Shown one piece after another: positions 1 to 8,806 of a stretch of 64,000 nt of DNA (positions within the stretch are counted from its first letter, which is position 1; every line of letters begins with the position of its first letter). The notes beneath the pieces are model-generated. The model was not told the DNA's origin. It was given only the letters and a program-made list of their open reading frames with translations, and did not search any database. The position numbers and the translations under genes were made by a program. Source of the DNA: Streptomyces sp. NBC_01750 (GTDB lineage: Bacteria > Actinomycetota > Actinomycetes > Streptomycetales > Streptomycetaceae); NCBI RefSeq assembly GCF_035918095.1, contig NZ_CP109137.1, positions 1,676,001 to 1,740,000 of the forward strand, given 5' to 3'.

Positions 1-3000
1 TCACGCCCGCGGAGTCGAACGTTGCCACCTCATGCATCGCCCTGGCCGCGCTCTGGACCACCGGGAGCGCCAGCAGCGCGCCCGTGCCCTCGCCGAGGCG
101 GAGGTCCAGGTCCACCAGGGGACGCAGACCCAGTTTGTTGAGGGCCGCCACGTGACCCGGCTCCGCACTGCGGTGGCCCGCGATGCAGGCCGCCAGGGCC
201 TCGGGGGCGATCGCACGGGCCACCAGGGCCGCCGCGCCCGCCGAGACTCCGTCCAGCACCACCGGCGTACGCAGCGACGCGCCACCCAGGATGAAGCCGA
301 CCAGCGCCGCGTGCTCCAGGCCGCCGACCGCCGACAGCACGCCGATCGGGTCCGCCGGGTCCGGCGCGTGCAGTTCCAGCGCGCGGCGCACGACATCGAC
401 CTTGCGGGCGTGCATCTCGTCGTTGATGCCGGTACCGCGGCCCGTGATCTCGCTCGGGTCGATCTCGGTGTACACGGAGATCAGCGCCGCCGAGACCGTC
501 GTGTTGGCGATGCCCATCTCACCGGTGAGCAGCGCCTTGTTCCCCGCGGCCACCAAGTCCCGCGCCGTCTCGATGCCGACCTCGACCGCCGAGAGGACCT
601 CCTCGCGACTCAGCGCGAGACCCGTCGTGAAGTCGGCCGTACCGGGCCTGACCTTGCGCGGCAGCAGACCCGGCGTGGCGGGAAGGTCCCCGGCGACGCC
701 CACGTCGATGACGCAGACCTCGGCCCCGACCTGGTTGGCGAAAGCGTTGCAGACGGCCCCGCCGCCAAGGAAGTTGGCGACCATCTGCGCCGTCACCTCC
801 TGCGGCCAGGCGGTGACCCCCTGCGCGTGGACGCCGTGGTCACCCGCGAAGATCGCGACTGCCGCGGGCTCCGGGATCGGCGGCGGGCACATCCGGGACA
901 GGCCGCTCAGCTGCGCGGAGATGATCTCCAGCATGCCGAGCGCCCCGGCCGGCTTGGTCATCCGCTTCTGTCGCTCCCACGCCTCACCGAGCGCCTTCGC
1001 GTCCAGCGGACGGATGTTGGAGACGGTCTCCTGGAGCAGATCGTGCGGCTCCTCGCCGGGCAGGGCGCGGCGGCCGTACGTCTCCTCGTGCACGACCCAC
1101 GACAGCGGCCGGCGCTTGGACCACCCCGCCTGCATCAGCTCGGGCTCCTCCGGGAACTCGTCGACATAACCGACACAGAGGTAGGCCACGACCTCGAGGT
1201 GCTCGGGCAGACCCAGCGCGCGCACCATCTCGCGCTCGTCGAAGAAGCTGACCCAGCCGACGCCGAGGCCTTCGGCCCGGGCGGCGAGCCAGAGGTTCTC
1301 GACGGCGAGGGCCGAGGAGTACGGGGCCATCTGCGGCTGGGTGTGCCGACCGAGGGTGTGGCGGCCGCCGCGCGTCGGGTCGGCGGTGACCACGATGTTC
1401 ACCGGGGTGTCGAGGATGGCCTCGATCTTCAGTTCCTTGAACTGCTTGGCCCGGCCCTTCGGCAGCGACTTGGCGTACGCCTCCCGCTGGCGCTGCGCCA
1501 GTTCGTGCATTGTGCGCCGGGTCTCGGCGGAGCGGATGACGACGAAGTCCCAGGGCTGCGAGTGGCCGACGCTGGGGGCCGTGTGCGCGGCCTCGAGGAC
1601 GCGCAGCAGCACCTCGTGCGGGATGGGGTCGGAACGGAAGCCGTTGCGGATGTCGCGGCGCTCCCGCATCACGCGCAGTACGGCTTCGCGCTCGGCGTCG
1701 TCGTAGCCGGGTGCGGGCGCGGGCGCGGGCCGGGCAGCGGCCGCCGCGGGCATCTGCTCGGGCTCGGGCTCAGGTGCGGGCGCGAACTCAGGCGCAGGCG
1801 CGGACTCAGACGCGGGCTCAGGTGCGGGCGCGGGCTCCTCGGCCTCGACGACCTCGGCCACGTTCATCGCCTCGATCACCTCGGGAGCCGACTCGGGCTC
1901 GGGCTCGACTTCGGGGTCCGGCTGGGCAGCGGTCTCCGCGGACACTTCCTGGGGCATGTCCCAGCCACCGTCACGCGGCGCGGGCACCTTGGCCCCGGCT
2001 TCCGGCTCCGGCAGGGACACCGGTTCCGGCTCCACCACGGCTTCCGCTTCCTGCACAGGCACGGGCCCGGCCGCCCGCTCGGGCTCGGGCTCCTGTTGCA
2101 TCATCTCGACCTGCACCATCTCGGGCTGCACCATCTCCCGCTGCACCGGCACGTCGACCGGCGCCGCCGCCAGGTAGGGCATGGCGGGCAGCGGTCCGTC
2201 GACGGGGACGAACTGTCCGGCGGGTGTCGGCTCGGGGGCCGGGGCGGGAACGGCCACGGCCTCGGCGACCACCGGAGCAGGCTCAGGGACGACCGTTTCT
2301 GCTGGGACGGCGGTGAACATCTGGGGCTGCGGAGGCTGAGGGTCCCAAGGGGCTCCGGCCTGCGGCGGGATCTCGCCCAGCTGCGGGCCCGGCAGCGTCC
2401 CCGCCGACCCGTCGCGCGGGATGTCGAGGTACTCCAGGCCCGTCGCTGGCGACGCGGGGCCGGGCGCGGGCACGGCGTGCGGCGGCGTTGTACCCGCCGG
2501 TCCGCGGTCGGCGAGGGAGCGCACCACGCCACCCGTGCTGTCGGGCACCGGCGGGCCCATGTGCAGCGGCCGGCGCGCGGGCGGCGGAGTCGGCGTGGCG
2601 GAGGTGGGCGGGATGCGTACGCCATTGAGGTCGACCGAACCGGAGTCACGGCCGCCGGACTCGTGCGCGCCCGGCTCGGACAGCGGCGGGACCTGTGCGG
2701 CCGGCGCGAAGGCCTCGGCCGCGGCCGCGGCCGGTTCCTCCGCGAACGCCGGAGCGACCGGCTCGACCGTCGCTGCGGACTCCGGCGCCGCAAATTCCTG
2801 AGACACGAACTCCTGGCCCGCGAACTCCTGACCCGCGGACAGCTGCGCCGACGCGGACACCCCGACATGCTGCTCGGAACCCAGGTGCTCGGAAAACTGC
2901 TGCTCAAAGACCTGATGCTCGGAAAACTGCCGCCCGGAAGCCATCTGCTCGGGCGTCGGCGCCTGGTCTCTCGACACCGGCACAGCCACAGGCGCGAGCC

Positions 3001-3274
3001 CACCCGCGGCGTGCGCGGGCGCCGGAGCCATCGGCATCTGCGCGACCGGCGTCTGCGCCACCGGCCCCTGTGCCCCCATGCCCGGCGCCGCGCCCGGCTG
3101 CGGGTCGCTCCACGCGCCCTGCGCTCCCGGCATCAGCAGGAGATCATCTTCTTCGGGACCGTTCTCGGAGGGGCCCAGGAAGGTGTACGCGCCAGGAGCG
3201 GGGATGCCCGGCTGCTCCACCATGCCTGCGTTCTCCGGCAGCCCCTCGCCCGGGATCTGGCCGGTGTCAGTCAT
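1..3274 (-). CDS. cobT: BluB-CobT fusion: DMB synthase / nicotinate-nucleotide-DMB phosphoribosyltransferase (C-terminus cut by window edge)
   Basis: This protein should make the lower ligand of cobalamin and activate it: a BluB-type flavin destructase yields 5,6-dimethylbenzimidazole, and CobT joins it to ribose phosphate from nicotinate mononucleotide. About 1090 residues are visible. Residues 1-520 are a low-complexity Pro/Glu/Ala/Gln-rich region with local repeats such as GQEF and EMVQ. Residues about 521-740 are nitroreductase-like, with RRDIRNGF and SVGHSQPWDF. Residues about 745 to the end are CobT, with GEMGIANTTVSAAL and the catalytic-Glu loop LRLGEGTGA. The frame runs off the left edge just after FDSAGV, so only a few residues are probably missing. 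The TGA at bases 3-1 is out of frame. Start ATG at 3274 follows GAGGGG. The domain assignment is firm; the role of the extension is unknown. Confidence 0.93.
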   Translation of the reverse strand, partial: MTDTGQIPGEGLPENAGMVEQPGIPAPGAYTFLGPSENGPEEDDLLLMPGAQGAWSDPQPGAAPGMGAQGPVAQTPVAQMPMAPAPAHAAGGLAPVAVPVSRDQAPTPEQMASGRQFSEHQVFEQQFSEHLGSEQHVGVSASAQLSAGQEFAGQEFVSQEFAAPESAATVEPVAPAFAEEPAAAAAEAFAPAAQVPPLSEPGAHESGGRDSGSVDLNGVRIPPTSATPTPPPARRPLHMGPPVPDSTGGVVRSLADRGPAGTTPPHAVPAPGPASPATGLEYLDIPRDGSAGTLPGPQLGEIPPQAGAPWDPQPPQPQMFTAVPAETVVPEPAPVVAEAVAVPAPAPEPTPAGQFVPVDGPLPAMPYLAAAPVDVPVQREMVQPEMVQVEMMQQEPEPERAAGPVPVQEAEAVVEPEPVSLPEPEAGAKVPAPRDGGWDMPQEVSAETAAQPDPEVEPEPESAPEVIEAMNVAEVVEAEEPAPAPEPASESAPAPEFAPAPEPEPEQMPAAAAARPAPAPAPGYDDAEREAVLRVMRERRDIRNGFRSDPIPHEVLLRVLEAAHTAPSVGHSQPWDFVVIRSAETRRTMHELAQRQREAYAKSLPKGRAKQFKELKIEAILDTPVNIVVTADPTRGGRHTLGRHTQPQMAPYSSALAVENLWLAARAEGLGVGWVSFFDEREMVRALGLPEHLEVVAYLCVGYVDEFPEEPELMQAGWSKRRPLSWVVHEETYGRRALPGEEPHDLLQETVSNIRPLDAKALGEAWERQKRMTKPAGALGMLEIISAQLSGLSRMCPPPIPEPAAVAIFAGDHGVHAQGVTAWPQEVTAQMVANFLGGGAVCNAFANQVGAEVCVIDVGVAGDLPATPGLLPRKVRPGTADFTTGLALSREEVLSAVEVGIETARDLVAAGNKALLTGEMGIANTTVSAALISVYTEIDPSEITGRGTGINDEMHARKVDVVRRALELHAPDPADPIGVLSAVGGLEHAALVGFILGGASLRTPVVLDGVSAGAAALVARAIAPEALAACIAGHRSAEPGHVAALNKLGLRPLVDLDLRLGEGTGALLALPVVQSAARAMHEVATFDSAGV

Positions 3275-3608
3275 GCGTACCCCTCGCCCATCGCTTGTGC
3301 TCCTTCGCCCATCGCCCGGGGCACCCGACCACTGCACACCTGACGCCCGTCAACAAGAACGAGCGTGAGCGCCGCGCGGCACGATCGGCCCACGGACACA
3401 AGGCATTCTCGCGGCCGTTCGCCGCCGCGGCAGGGAGATCCGCCACGGTCCGATGTGGGCTGCGCCACGTTGCGCCTCCCCCGGTTCCGACGTACCACAT
3501 ACGGGAGCCAAATGGACCCCTTTTTCCGGACATTGACGAACGAAGCGACGAACGACCGGGTGCGGTACAACAATCGGCCAGCCTACCCCGCGCCGTGCGG
3601 CGGCAGGG
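3275..3608. other. intergenic region upstream of bluB-cobT
   Basis: This 334-bp gap lies between cobL and bluB-cobT, both on the minus strand. I looked for a cobalamin riboswitch and saw no convincing B12-box. A small minus-strand reading frame starts at GTG 3468, six bases after a strong GGGGGAGG, and ends at 3271, overlapping the bluB-cobT start as ATGA. It would encode 65 Cys-containing residues. Its third-position G+C is well below that of neighbouring genes, so I do not call it a gene, although a translated leader coupled to bluB-cobT is possible. A patch around 3505-3535 is poorer in G+C than its surroundings and may hold the promoter. Confidence 0.3.
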
Positions 3609-4841
3609 TCAGGGGGCGCGGTCCGGCTGGCGGCCGGAGAGGAGAAAGACGACGGAACGCTCCCGCTCCGCCCATGCCGCGGTGTCCATTTCGACGGACT
3701 GCAGAAGCGCGCATTCGACGACATAGCCGCCGGCCGCCAGTGCCGCGCCGATCGCCTCGGCCTCGTCCCGGGTCGAGGCGTGGGTCACGATGCGCTGCGG
3801 CCGCCGGTCGACACAGGCGGTCACCACCGGTACTCCCCCACCCCCGATCCGTACGACATCGGGCTCGGGCAGCCGCTCCAGCACATGCGGCGCACGGCCA
3901 TGGACGATCTGAAGCTGGACTCCGGAGCGCCGTGCCGTCGCGGCGGTACGGTCGCAGGCGGCCGGGTCGGCATCGACGGCAATCACCGCGGCGCCGAAGC
4001 GGGCCGCCTCCGCGGCGAGCGCACCGCCGGCGGAGCCGATGTCCCACACGAGGTCGCCGATACGCGGCCCCAGGCGGGCCAGTTGCGCGGCGCGCAACTG
4101 CACCGACTCGCCCTCGCCGAGGGCACCGGCACCGGCACCGGCACCGGGATCCGGCGGCAGCGCCCAGCCGCGTATCGCCGGCGGATAGCCGGGGTCCCGG
4201 CCGGCGATCCAGCCGCTGCCCGGCACGGCCGCGCTCGCCGCTCCGCCGATGACGATGACGACATTGGGGTCGCGCCAGACGTGGTCGGCGGCTTTGTCGG
4301 AGGTGAGGACGGTGACCTGCTCACGGTCGGTACCGAGTTCCTCGCAGATGACGAAGGTGCGGTGGACGCCTTCCAGGAGCAGGGCGAGTTCCGCGGGCCC
4401 GGCGCCCGGGGAGGTGAGGACAGCGACTTTGGAGTGCGCCCGGCACACATTGACGGCGCGGCGCAGCGTACGCCGGTGGGCGACGACGACCTGTGCGTCG
4501 TCCCACGGCATTCCGGCCCGGGCGAAGGCGGTGGCGACGGCGGAGACGGCGGGGACGACCTCGACCTCGAGGCCGTGCTCCGGCGCGCGCAGGGTGCGCA
4601 CGACCCCGAAGAAGCCCGGGTCACCGTCGGCGAGAACGACTGCGCTGCCGCGGTGCCCGGCGATCCGGCGCGCGGCGAGGTCGACGCTGCCGAGCCGGAT
4701 GCGCTCGGCGTCCCGCGGCACCTCGGGCAGCGCCAGATGGTGCGCGGCTCCGGCCACCAGAGTGGCGGCCGAGAGGGCGGACCCGGCGGCTGCGGTGAGG
4801 GGCGAGCCGTCCCAGCCAATCACCGTGACGCGGTCGGCCAT
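3609..4841 (-). CDS. cobL: precorrin-6Y C5,15-methyltransferase (decarboxylating), CbiE-CbiT fusion
   Basis: This 410-residue two-domain enzyme methylates C5 and C15 of precorrin-6Y with S-adenosylmethionine and removes the acetate side chain at C12, late in corrin-ring synthesis in the cytosol. Residues about 1-210 are the CbiE tetrapyrrole-methylase domain, starting VTVIGWDGSP. A Gly-Ala-Gly-Ala linker follows, encoded by a GGCACC hexamer repeated four times (4122-4145). The CbiT methyltransferase domain covers about 240-400, with a SAM-binding loop DIGSAGGALAAE and VRIGGGG. The length matches fused CobL proteins. It lies upstream of bluB-cobT on the same strand, so both serve cobalamin synthesis. 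Confidence 0.93.
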   Translation of the reverse strand: MADRVTVIGWDGSPLTAAAGSALSAATLVAGAAHHLALPEVPRDAERIRLGSVDLAARRIAGHRGSAVVLADGDPGFFGVVRTLRAPEHGLEVEVVPAVSAVATAFARAGMPWDDAQVVVAHRRTLRRAVNVCRAHSKVAVLTSPGAGPAELALLLEGVHRTFVICEELGTDREQVTVLTSDKAADHVWRDPNVVIVIGGAASAAVPGSGWIAGRDPGYPPAIRGWALPPDPGAGAGAGALGEGESVQLRAAQLARLGPRIGDLVWDIGSAGGALAAEAARFGAAVIAVDADPAACDRTAATARRSGVQLQIVHGRAPHVLERLPEPDVVRIGGGGVPVVTACVDRRPQRIVTHASTRDEAEAIGAALAAGGYVVECALLQSVEMDTAAWAERERSVVFLLSGRQPDRAP

Positions 4842-4942
4842 CGTCGTCAGTCTCCTGGTGTTGTCGCAGGTCGGGGCAGCCCGCAGGCACGGGCATGGCG
4901 AGAGTACCTGGAGCGGGCGGTGATCGGTTCTGGCGGCTGCCG

Positions 4943-5578
4943 TCAGTTCCAGTCGGTGAAGGAGGCGTAGCCCGCGTCCGCCATCCGGCCCGAGACGCCC
5001 TCGATGTCCTCGGGCAGCAGACTCCAGACGATCAGGTCGGTGCGGATGTCGGCCCAGCCGCCGTCCTCGGTCTGTGTACGCGCTATCCAGGCGTTACGCA
5101 GCACACCCTCGCTTATGCAGCCGATCTTCTGGGCCACCTGCTGGGACGCGGTGTTGTCGGCGGCTGTGCGCAGCTCGATGCGCTCGAACTTCTGGATCTT
5201 GAAGAGCCATTGGGCGACGGCCAGTACCGATTCGGTGGCGTAGCCCTCGCCGCGCGCCCAGGGGGCGGTCACATAGGCGACCTCGGTGGCGAGGGTGCGC
5301 CAGTTGGTGTTCTGCAGATGGACCGTTCCGACGAGCCGCTGGGTGAGGAACTCCGTGACGGCCAGGACGATGCCGCGTCCTTCGGTGCGCTCTGCAGGAG
5401 CGATCCTGCACACCCATTCCTCGGCGTGCGCCGCCGTGTAGGGCTGCGGAACTGAGGTCCAGGCGGTAACCAGCTCGTCGTTCATCATCTCGGTGTGCGC
5501 CGGGATGTCGGCTTCCTCGAAGGGGCGCAGCACCAACCGCTCCGTGCTGATGGACACGTCCGGGAAGGTGGTAGTCAT
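4943..5578 (-). CDS. GNAT N-acetyltransferase, RimJ/RimL type
   Basis: This 211-residue cytosolic protein has the RimJ/RimL layout: an N-terminal TERLVLRPFEEADI strand-helix, a central ATEVAYVTAPWARGEGYATE stretch that carries the acetyl-CoA pyrophosphate-binding loop, and a C-terminal NTASQQVAQKIGC segment. It probably acetylates a small molecule or a protein N-terminus; the substrate cannot be read from the sequence. I chose ATG 5578 because GGAG sits six bases upstream. A longer in-frame ATG at 5590 has no such site. A terminator hairpin lies between it and the metQ stop, so it is likely transcribed separately from the methionine operon. Confidence 0.85.
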   Translation of the reverse strand: MTTTFPDVSISTERLVLRPFEEADIPAHTEMMNDELVTAWTSVPQPYTAAHAEEWVCRIAPAERTEGRGIVLAVTEFLTQRLVGTVHLQNTNWRTLATEVAYVTAPWARGEGYATESVLAVAQWLFKIQKFERIELRTAADNTASQQVAQKIGCISEGVLRNAWIARTQTEDGGWADIRTDLIVWSLLPEDIEGVSGRMADAGYASFTDWN

Positions 5579-5676
5579 GCGCAGCTCCATGCCGAAGACC
5601 GTCGTAAGGGCCGTAGCCGTAAAGGCACAGCATGCAGCATCGGGTGGCGGATGCGCATGGCCGGGTGGTGAGTAGC

Positions 5677-5716
5677 ACGAGGCCCCACGCACCTGTCGGG
5701 GTACGTGGGGCCTCGT
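5677..5716 (-). terminator. terminator of the metNIQ operon
   Basis: Thirteen-base arms at 5677-5689 and 5704-5716 are perfectly complementary and enclose a 14-base loop. The hairpin begins 21 bases after the metQ stop, as expected for a Streptomyces terminator without a long U run. Confidence 0.8.
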
Positions 5717-5737
5717 TCAAAGGGCTTGCGGCGAGCG

Positions 5738-6598
5738 TTACTTGGCGGCGCCGAAGGCCGGGACGACCGAGCCGGCGTACGTGTCCTCGATGAACTTCTT
5801 CACCTGGGGGGAGTTGAGGAGCTCCGCGAGCTTCTGCACCCGGGCGTCCTTCTCATTGCCCTCCTTGACGGCGAGGAAGTTGGCGTAGGGGTTGCCCTGC
5901 GCCTTCTCCAGCGCAAGGGAGTCCTTGGCGGGCTTGAGGTCGGCCTCGATGGCGTAGTTGCCGTTGATGACCGCGGCGTCGACGTCGTTCAGGGCGCGGG
6001 GCAGCGTGGCGGCCTCGATCTCCTTGAACTCCAGGCCCTTCTTGTCCTGGATGTCGGAGAGCTTGGCGCCGGAACCGACACCGGACTTGAGGGTGATCAG
6101 ACCGTTGTCCGCGAGGAGCTTGAGCGCGCGGCCCTCGTTGGTGGTGTCGTTCGGTACGGCGACCGTCTGGCCGGACTTGATCTCCTTGAGGTCCTTGACC
6201 TTCTTGGAGTAGAGGCCCAGCGGCTCCAGGTGAACATTGACGACCGGAACGATGTGGGTGTTGTTCTTCTTGTTGAAGTCGTCGAGGTACGGCTTGTGCT
6301 GGAAGAAGTTGGCGTCGACCTGGCCGCTCTCGGTGGCGGTGTTCGGCAGGACGTAGTCCGTGAACTCCTTGACCTCGAGCTTGAGTCCGGCCTTCTTCGC
6401 CAGGTTGTCCTTGACGTAGTTGAGGATATCGGCGTGCGGCGTCGGGGACGCGGCGACGACCAACGCCCTGGACTCGTCGGCCTTGGCGCCGGAGCCGGAC
6501 TTGGCGGTCGGGTCGGACGCGGTGCCGCAGGCCGTGAGGCCGAGAGCGAGGGCGGCGGTGGCGGCGGCAGCCGCGGTGAGCTTGATGTTCTTACGCAC
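5738..6598 (-). CDS. metQ: methionine ABC transporter substrate-binding lipoprotein (NlpA/MetQ family)
   Basis: This 286-residue lipoprotein should capture methionine outside the membrane and deliver it to MetI-MetN. It has a charged N-terminus, a hydrophobic segment and a lipobox LTAC with Cys-24 as the probable lipidation site. The family hallmarks VDANFFQHKPYL, PNDTTNEGRALKLL and the late VVPAF are all present. It is the last gene of metN-metI-metQ on the minus strand, 81 bases after metI, and a terminator follows. Substrate is inferred from family and from the NIL domain of the neighbouring ATPase; D-methionine or related sulfur amino acids are possible. Confidence 0.92.
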   Translation of the reverse strand: MRKNIKLTAAAAATAALALGLTACGTASDPTAKSGSGAKADESRALVVAASPTPHADILNYVKDNLAKKAGLKLEVKEFTDYVLPNTATESGQVDANFFQHKPYLDDFNKKNNTHIVPVVNVHLEPLGLYSKKVKDLKEIKSGQTVAVPNDTTNEGRALKLLADNGLITLKSGVGSGAKLSDIQDKKGLEFKEIEAATLPRALNDVDAAVINGNYAIEADLKPAKDSLALEKAQGNPYANFLAVKEGNEKDARVQKLAELLNSPQVKKFIEDTYAGSVVPAFGAAK

Positions 6599-6679
6599 GA
6601 AAAGTGCCTCTTTCTGGTGGTGCGGAAACGTCGCCCGGACAAGGAGTGCGGGCTTCTTGGAGTGAGGTCTGGGGGCCTG

Positions 6680-7348
6680 TCAGGCGGTACGGCCGCGGCG
6701 CGCCAGGAGTCTTACGACTCCGTCACCGATGAGCTGTACGACGGTGACGAGGGCGATCAGGATGACGACCGTGATGAGCATGAACTGGGTCTCGAAGCGC
6801 TGGAATCCGTAGGTGACGGCCTTGGAGCCCAGACCCTCGCCGCCGACCGCGCCTGCCATCGCCGAGTAGCCGACGAGAACGATCACGGTGGTGGTGACGG
6901 CGGAGACGAGCGACGGCAGTGCCTGCGGCAGCAGCACCTTGCGGACGATCGTCCAGATGGATCCGCCCATCGCCTGGACGGCCTCGACCAGGCCGTGATC
7001 GACCTCGCGGATCGCCGTCTCGACGAGCCGGGCGAAGAACGGAATGGCGCCGACGGCAAGCGGCACGATCATCGCGGTGGGGCCGATGAAGGTGCCGACG
7101 ACCAGGGTGGTGAAGGGGATCAGCGCGATCAGCAGGATGATGAACGGCAGCGAGCGGCCGATGTTCACGATCACGCCGACGACCTTGTTCACCGGGGTGC
7201 TCTGCAGCAGCCCGCCCTTGTCGGTGAGGACGAGCAGCACACCGAGCGGCAGTCCGCCGGCGACGGTGACGAGGGTGGACCACAGCACCATGTAGAGGGT
7301 GTCGAGGGTGCCCTGGCTCAGCAGCGGCTGCATCTCCGACCAGTTCAC
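6680..7348 (-). CDS. metI: methionine ABC transporter permease
   Basis: This 222-residue membrane protein has about five transmembrane segments and the ABC-permease EAA-type loop VEAVQAMGGSIWTIVRKVLL, which docks on the ATPase. It starts at GTG 7348, overlapping the metN stop by four bases (GTGA), so translation is probably coupled. It forms the channel for the MetQ-delivered amino acid. Confidence 0.92.
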   Translation of the reverse strand: MNWSEMQPLLSQGTLDTLYMVLWSTLVTVAGGLPLGVLLVLTDKGGLLQSTPVNKVVGVIVNIGRSLPFIILLIALIPFTTLVVGTFIGPTAMIVPLAVGAIPFFARLVETAIREVDHGLVEAVQAMGGSIWTIVRKVLLPQALPSLVSAVTTTVIVLVGYSAMAGAVGGEGLGSKAVTYGFQRFETQFMLITVVILIALVTVVQLIGDGVVRLLARRGRTA

Positions 7349-8424
7349 TTGGCACCTTCCCTGACCAGCGCGGAGGTCTGCGCGGGCAGAGCGACCGACT
7401 CGGCGGGTGCGTCGGGGTCGACGACATCGACCTGCAGGCCCTGCTCGCGCAGGAAGCCGACGGGAACGACGTTGTCCTCGTAGCGGCCGGGCAACTCGAT
7501 GCGCATCCGGCCGATCTGCTTGCCCGCGACGGTGTCCATGGCGGCGCCGAGGATCGAGATGTCGATGTTGTACGTACGCGAGAGCTGGGAGATCACCGGC
7601 TGGGTGGCGGCCTCGCCGTGGAAGGTGACGTCGATGACCGTGCTCTCGGGGCCAGAGGCCTCGCCGCCGACCGGGAAGAGCTCCTCGGCCAGCTCGGAGC
7701 CGGGCGTTGCGAGCAGTTCACTCACCGTTCCGGATTCGATGATCTTCCCCTTCTTCATCAGGGCGGCCGAGTCGCAGATCGTCTTGACGACGTCCATCTC
7801 GTGCGTGATGAGCAGTACGGTCAGTCCGAGCTGCCGGTTGAGGTCGCGCAGCAGCTGCAGGATCGAGCGGGTGGTCTCGGGGTCGAGCGCGCTGGTCGCC
7901 TCGTCGGAGAGCAGCACCTGCGGGTCGCCGGCGAGTGCGCGGGCGATGCCGACACGCTGCTTCTGTCCGCCGGAGAGCTGTCCGGGGTACGCCTTCGCCT
8001 TGTCGGCGAGGCCCACCAGATCGAGCAGCTCGAGTGCCTTGCGGGAGCGCTCGGCGCCGGAGATCCCGAGGATCTCCAGCGGCAGTTCGATGTTGTCCTT
8101 GACGCTGCGCGAGGACAGCAGGTTGAAGTGCTGGAAGACCATGCCGATACGGCTGCGCGCCTCGCGCAGTTCCTTGCCGGCCCGGCGGCCGCGTCCGGCC
8201 AGCGCGGTGAGGTCCTGGCCGGCGACGGTCACGGTGCCGGCGGTGGGGCGCTCCAGCAGGTTCACGCAGCGGATGAGCGAAGACTTGCCGGCGCCGCTCT
8301 GGCCGATGACTCCGAAGACCTCGCCCTCACGGACGTGCAGGTCGACGCCGTCCAGGGCGGTGACCTCGCGGCCTCGCGAATGGTGAGCCCGGTAAATTTT
8401 CGTCAGGCCCGTAGCGGTGATCAC
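7345..8424 (-). CDS. metN: methionine ABC transporter ATP-binding protein with NIL domain
   Basis: This is the importer ATPase, about 359 residues. Walker A is GQSGAGKS, the signature is LSGGQKQRVGIARAL, and Walker B is VLLSDEATSALD. The C-terminal 90 residues form a NIL domain (TQPVISQLSRTYNIDISILG), which in this family binds methionine and feeds back on transport. The start is uncertain. GTG 8424 opens VITATGLTKIYR and has GGAA a few bases upstream; GTG 8439 and TTG 8535 are in frame but have no clear ribosome-binding site. It is the first gene of the operon and has a long leader upstream. Confidence 0.92.
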   Translation of the reverse strand: MITATGLTKIYRAHHSRGREVTALDGVDLHVREGEVFGVIGQSGAGKSSLIRCVNLLERPTAGTVTVAGQDLTALAGRGRRAGKELREARSRIGMVFQHFNLLSSRSVKDNIELPLEILGISGAERSRKALELLDLVGLADKAKAYPGQLSGGQKQRVGIARALAGDPQVLLSDEATSALDPETTRSILQLLRDLNRQLGLTVLLITHEMDVVKTICDSAALMKKGKIIESGTVSELLATPGSELAEELFPVGGEASGPESTVIDVTFHGEAATQPVISQLSRTYNIDISILGAAMDTVAGKQIGRMRIELPGRYEDNVVPVGFLREQGLQVDVVDPDAPAESVALPAQTSALVREGAK

Positions 8425-8806
8425 AGGGGTTTCCGTCACTGTCGAGTGCGCGGCGCGGTGTCCGCCGGGCACGGGGCATTCGGGTTTGGACAGCCGTGCG
8501 CGGTACGGCTGATTCGGCTTGTGGCCGGGGAGCAACGCGTGCGCGGGGCAGCTCGGTCCGATGCGTTCCAGGCGGAAGATCGGATTCGGCGCGGCTGTCG
8601 GTCTCGCTTCGGGGCGCGAGGCTCAGGCAGGGGCCCTCAGTTGGCGCACATTCGACACATACAACGAGCACCGGGCGTCGTGATCGCCTCGGTCGCAAGG
8701 GTGCGGCTGCTCGTCCTGGTCATGTCGGCAAGTAAAGCAGACATGCCTGCCGAGCGATCCCGGTTGTCCGAATAGCGGACATCCTTGATACAGCATTTGG
8801 ACTGGC
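8425..8806 (-). promoter_or_regulatory. metN upstream region: two palindromes, a Cys/Met mini-ORF and a hairpin
   Basis: This 382-bp region lies between the HAD phosphatase stop and metN. Reading toward metN it holds a perfect TGTCCG palindrome with a 5-base centre (8765-8781), an imperfect 8-base inverted repeat (8722-8744), a seven-codon frame MCRMCAN (8660-8637), and a perfect 7-base hairpin (8491-8511). I saw no SAM riboswitch signature. The order suggests operator sites followed by a transcribed leader, but no promoter could be fixed. Confidence 0.4.
8637..8660 (-). CDS. possible leader peptide MCRMCAN upstream of metN
   Basis: This is a seven-codon frame, ATG to TGA, in which four of seven residues are Met or Cys. 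It lies about 210 bases upstream of metN. Sulfur-amino-acid-rich leader peptides control sulfur genes in several actinobacteria, so the composition fits the operon function. There is no good ribosome-binding site, and a frame this short can occur by chance. Confidence 0.25.
   Translation of the reverse strand: MCRMCAN

Noticed and set aside
1..3. TGA on the minus strand at the left edge as the end of bluB-cobT
   Set aside because: It is out of the gene's frame by one base; the gene continues beyond the window.
32..3343. Plus-strand open frame of over 1000 codons opposite BluB-CobT
   Set aside because: It is antisense to a clear gene, is extremely rich in Arg, His and Gly, has no domain, and arises because high G+C removes stops.
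3275..3608. Cobalamin riboswitch upstream of bluB-cobT
   Set aside because: I could not find a B12-box or the expected conserved core.
4081..4099. Perfect 9-bp inverted repeat as an operator
   Set aside because: It lies inside the cobL coding region between its domains and is likely a chance result of codon bias.
8425..8806. SAM riboswitch upstream of metN
   Set aside because: The conserved riboswitch core was not seen on the minus strand.
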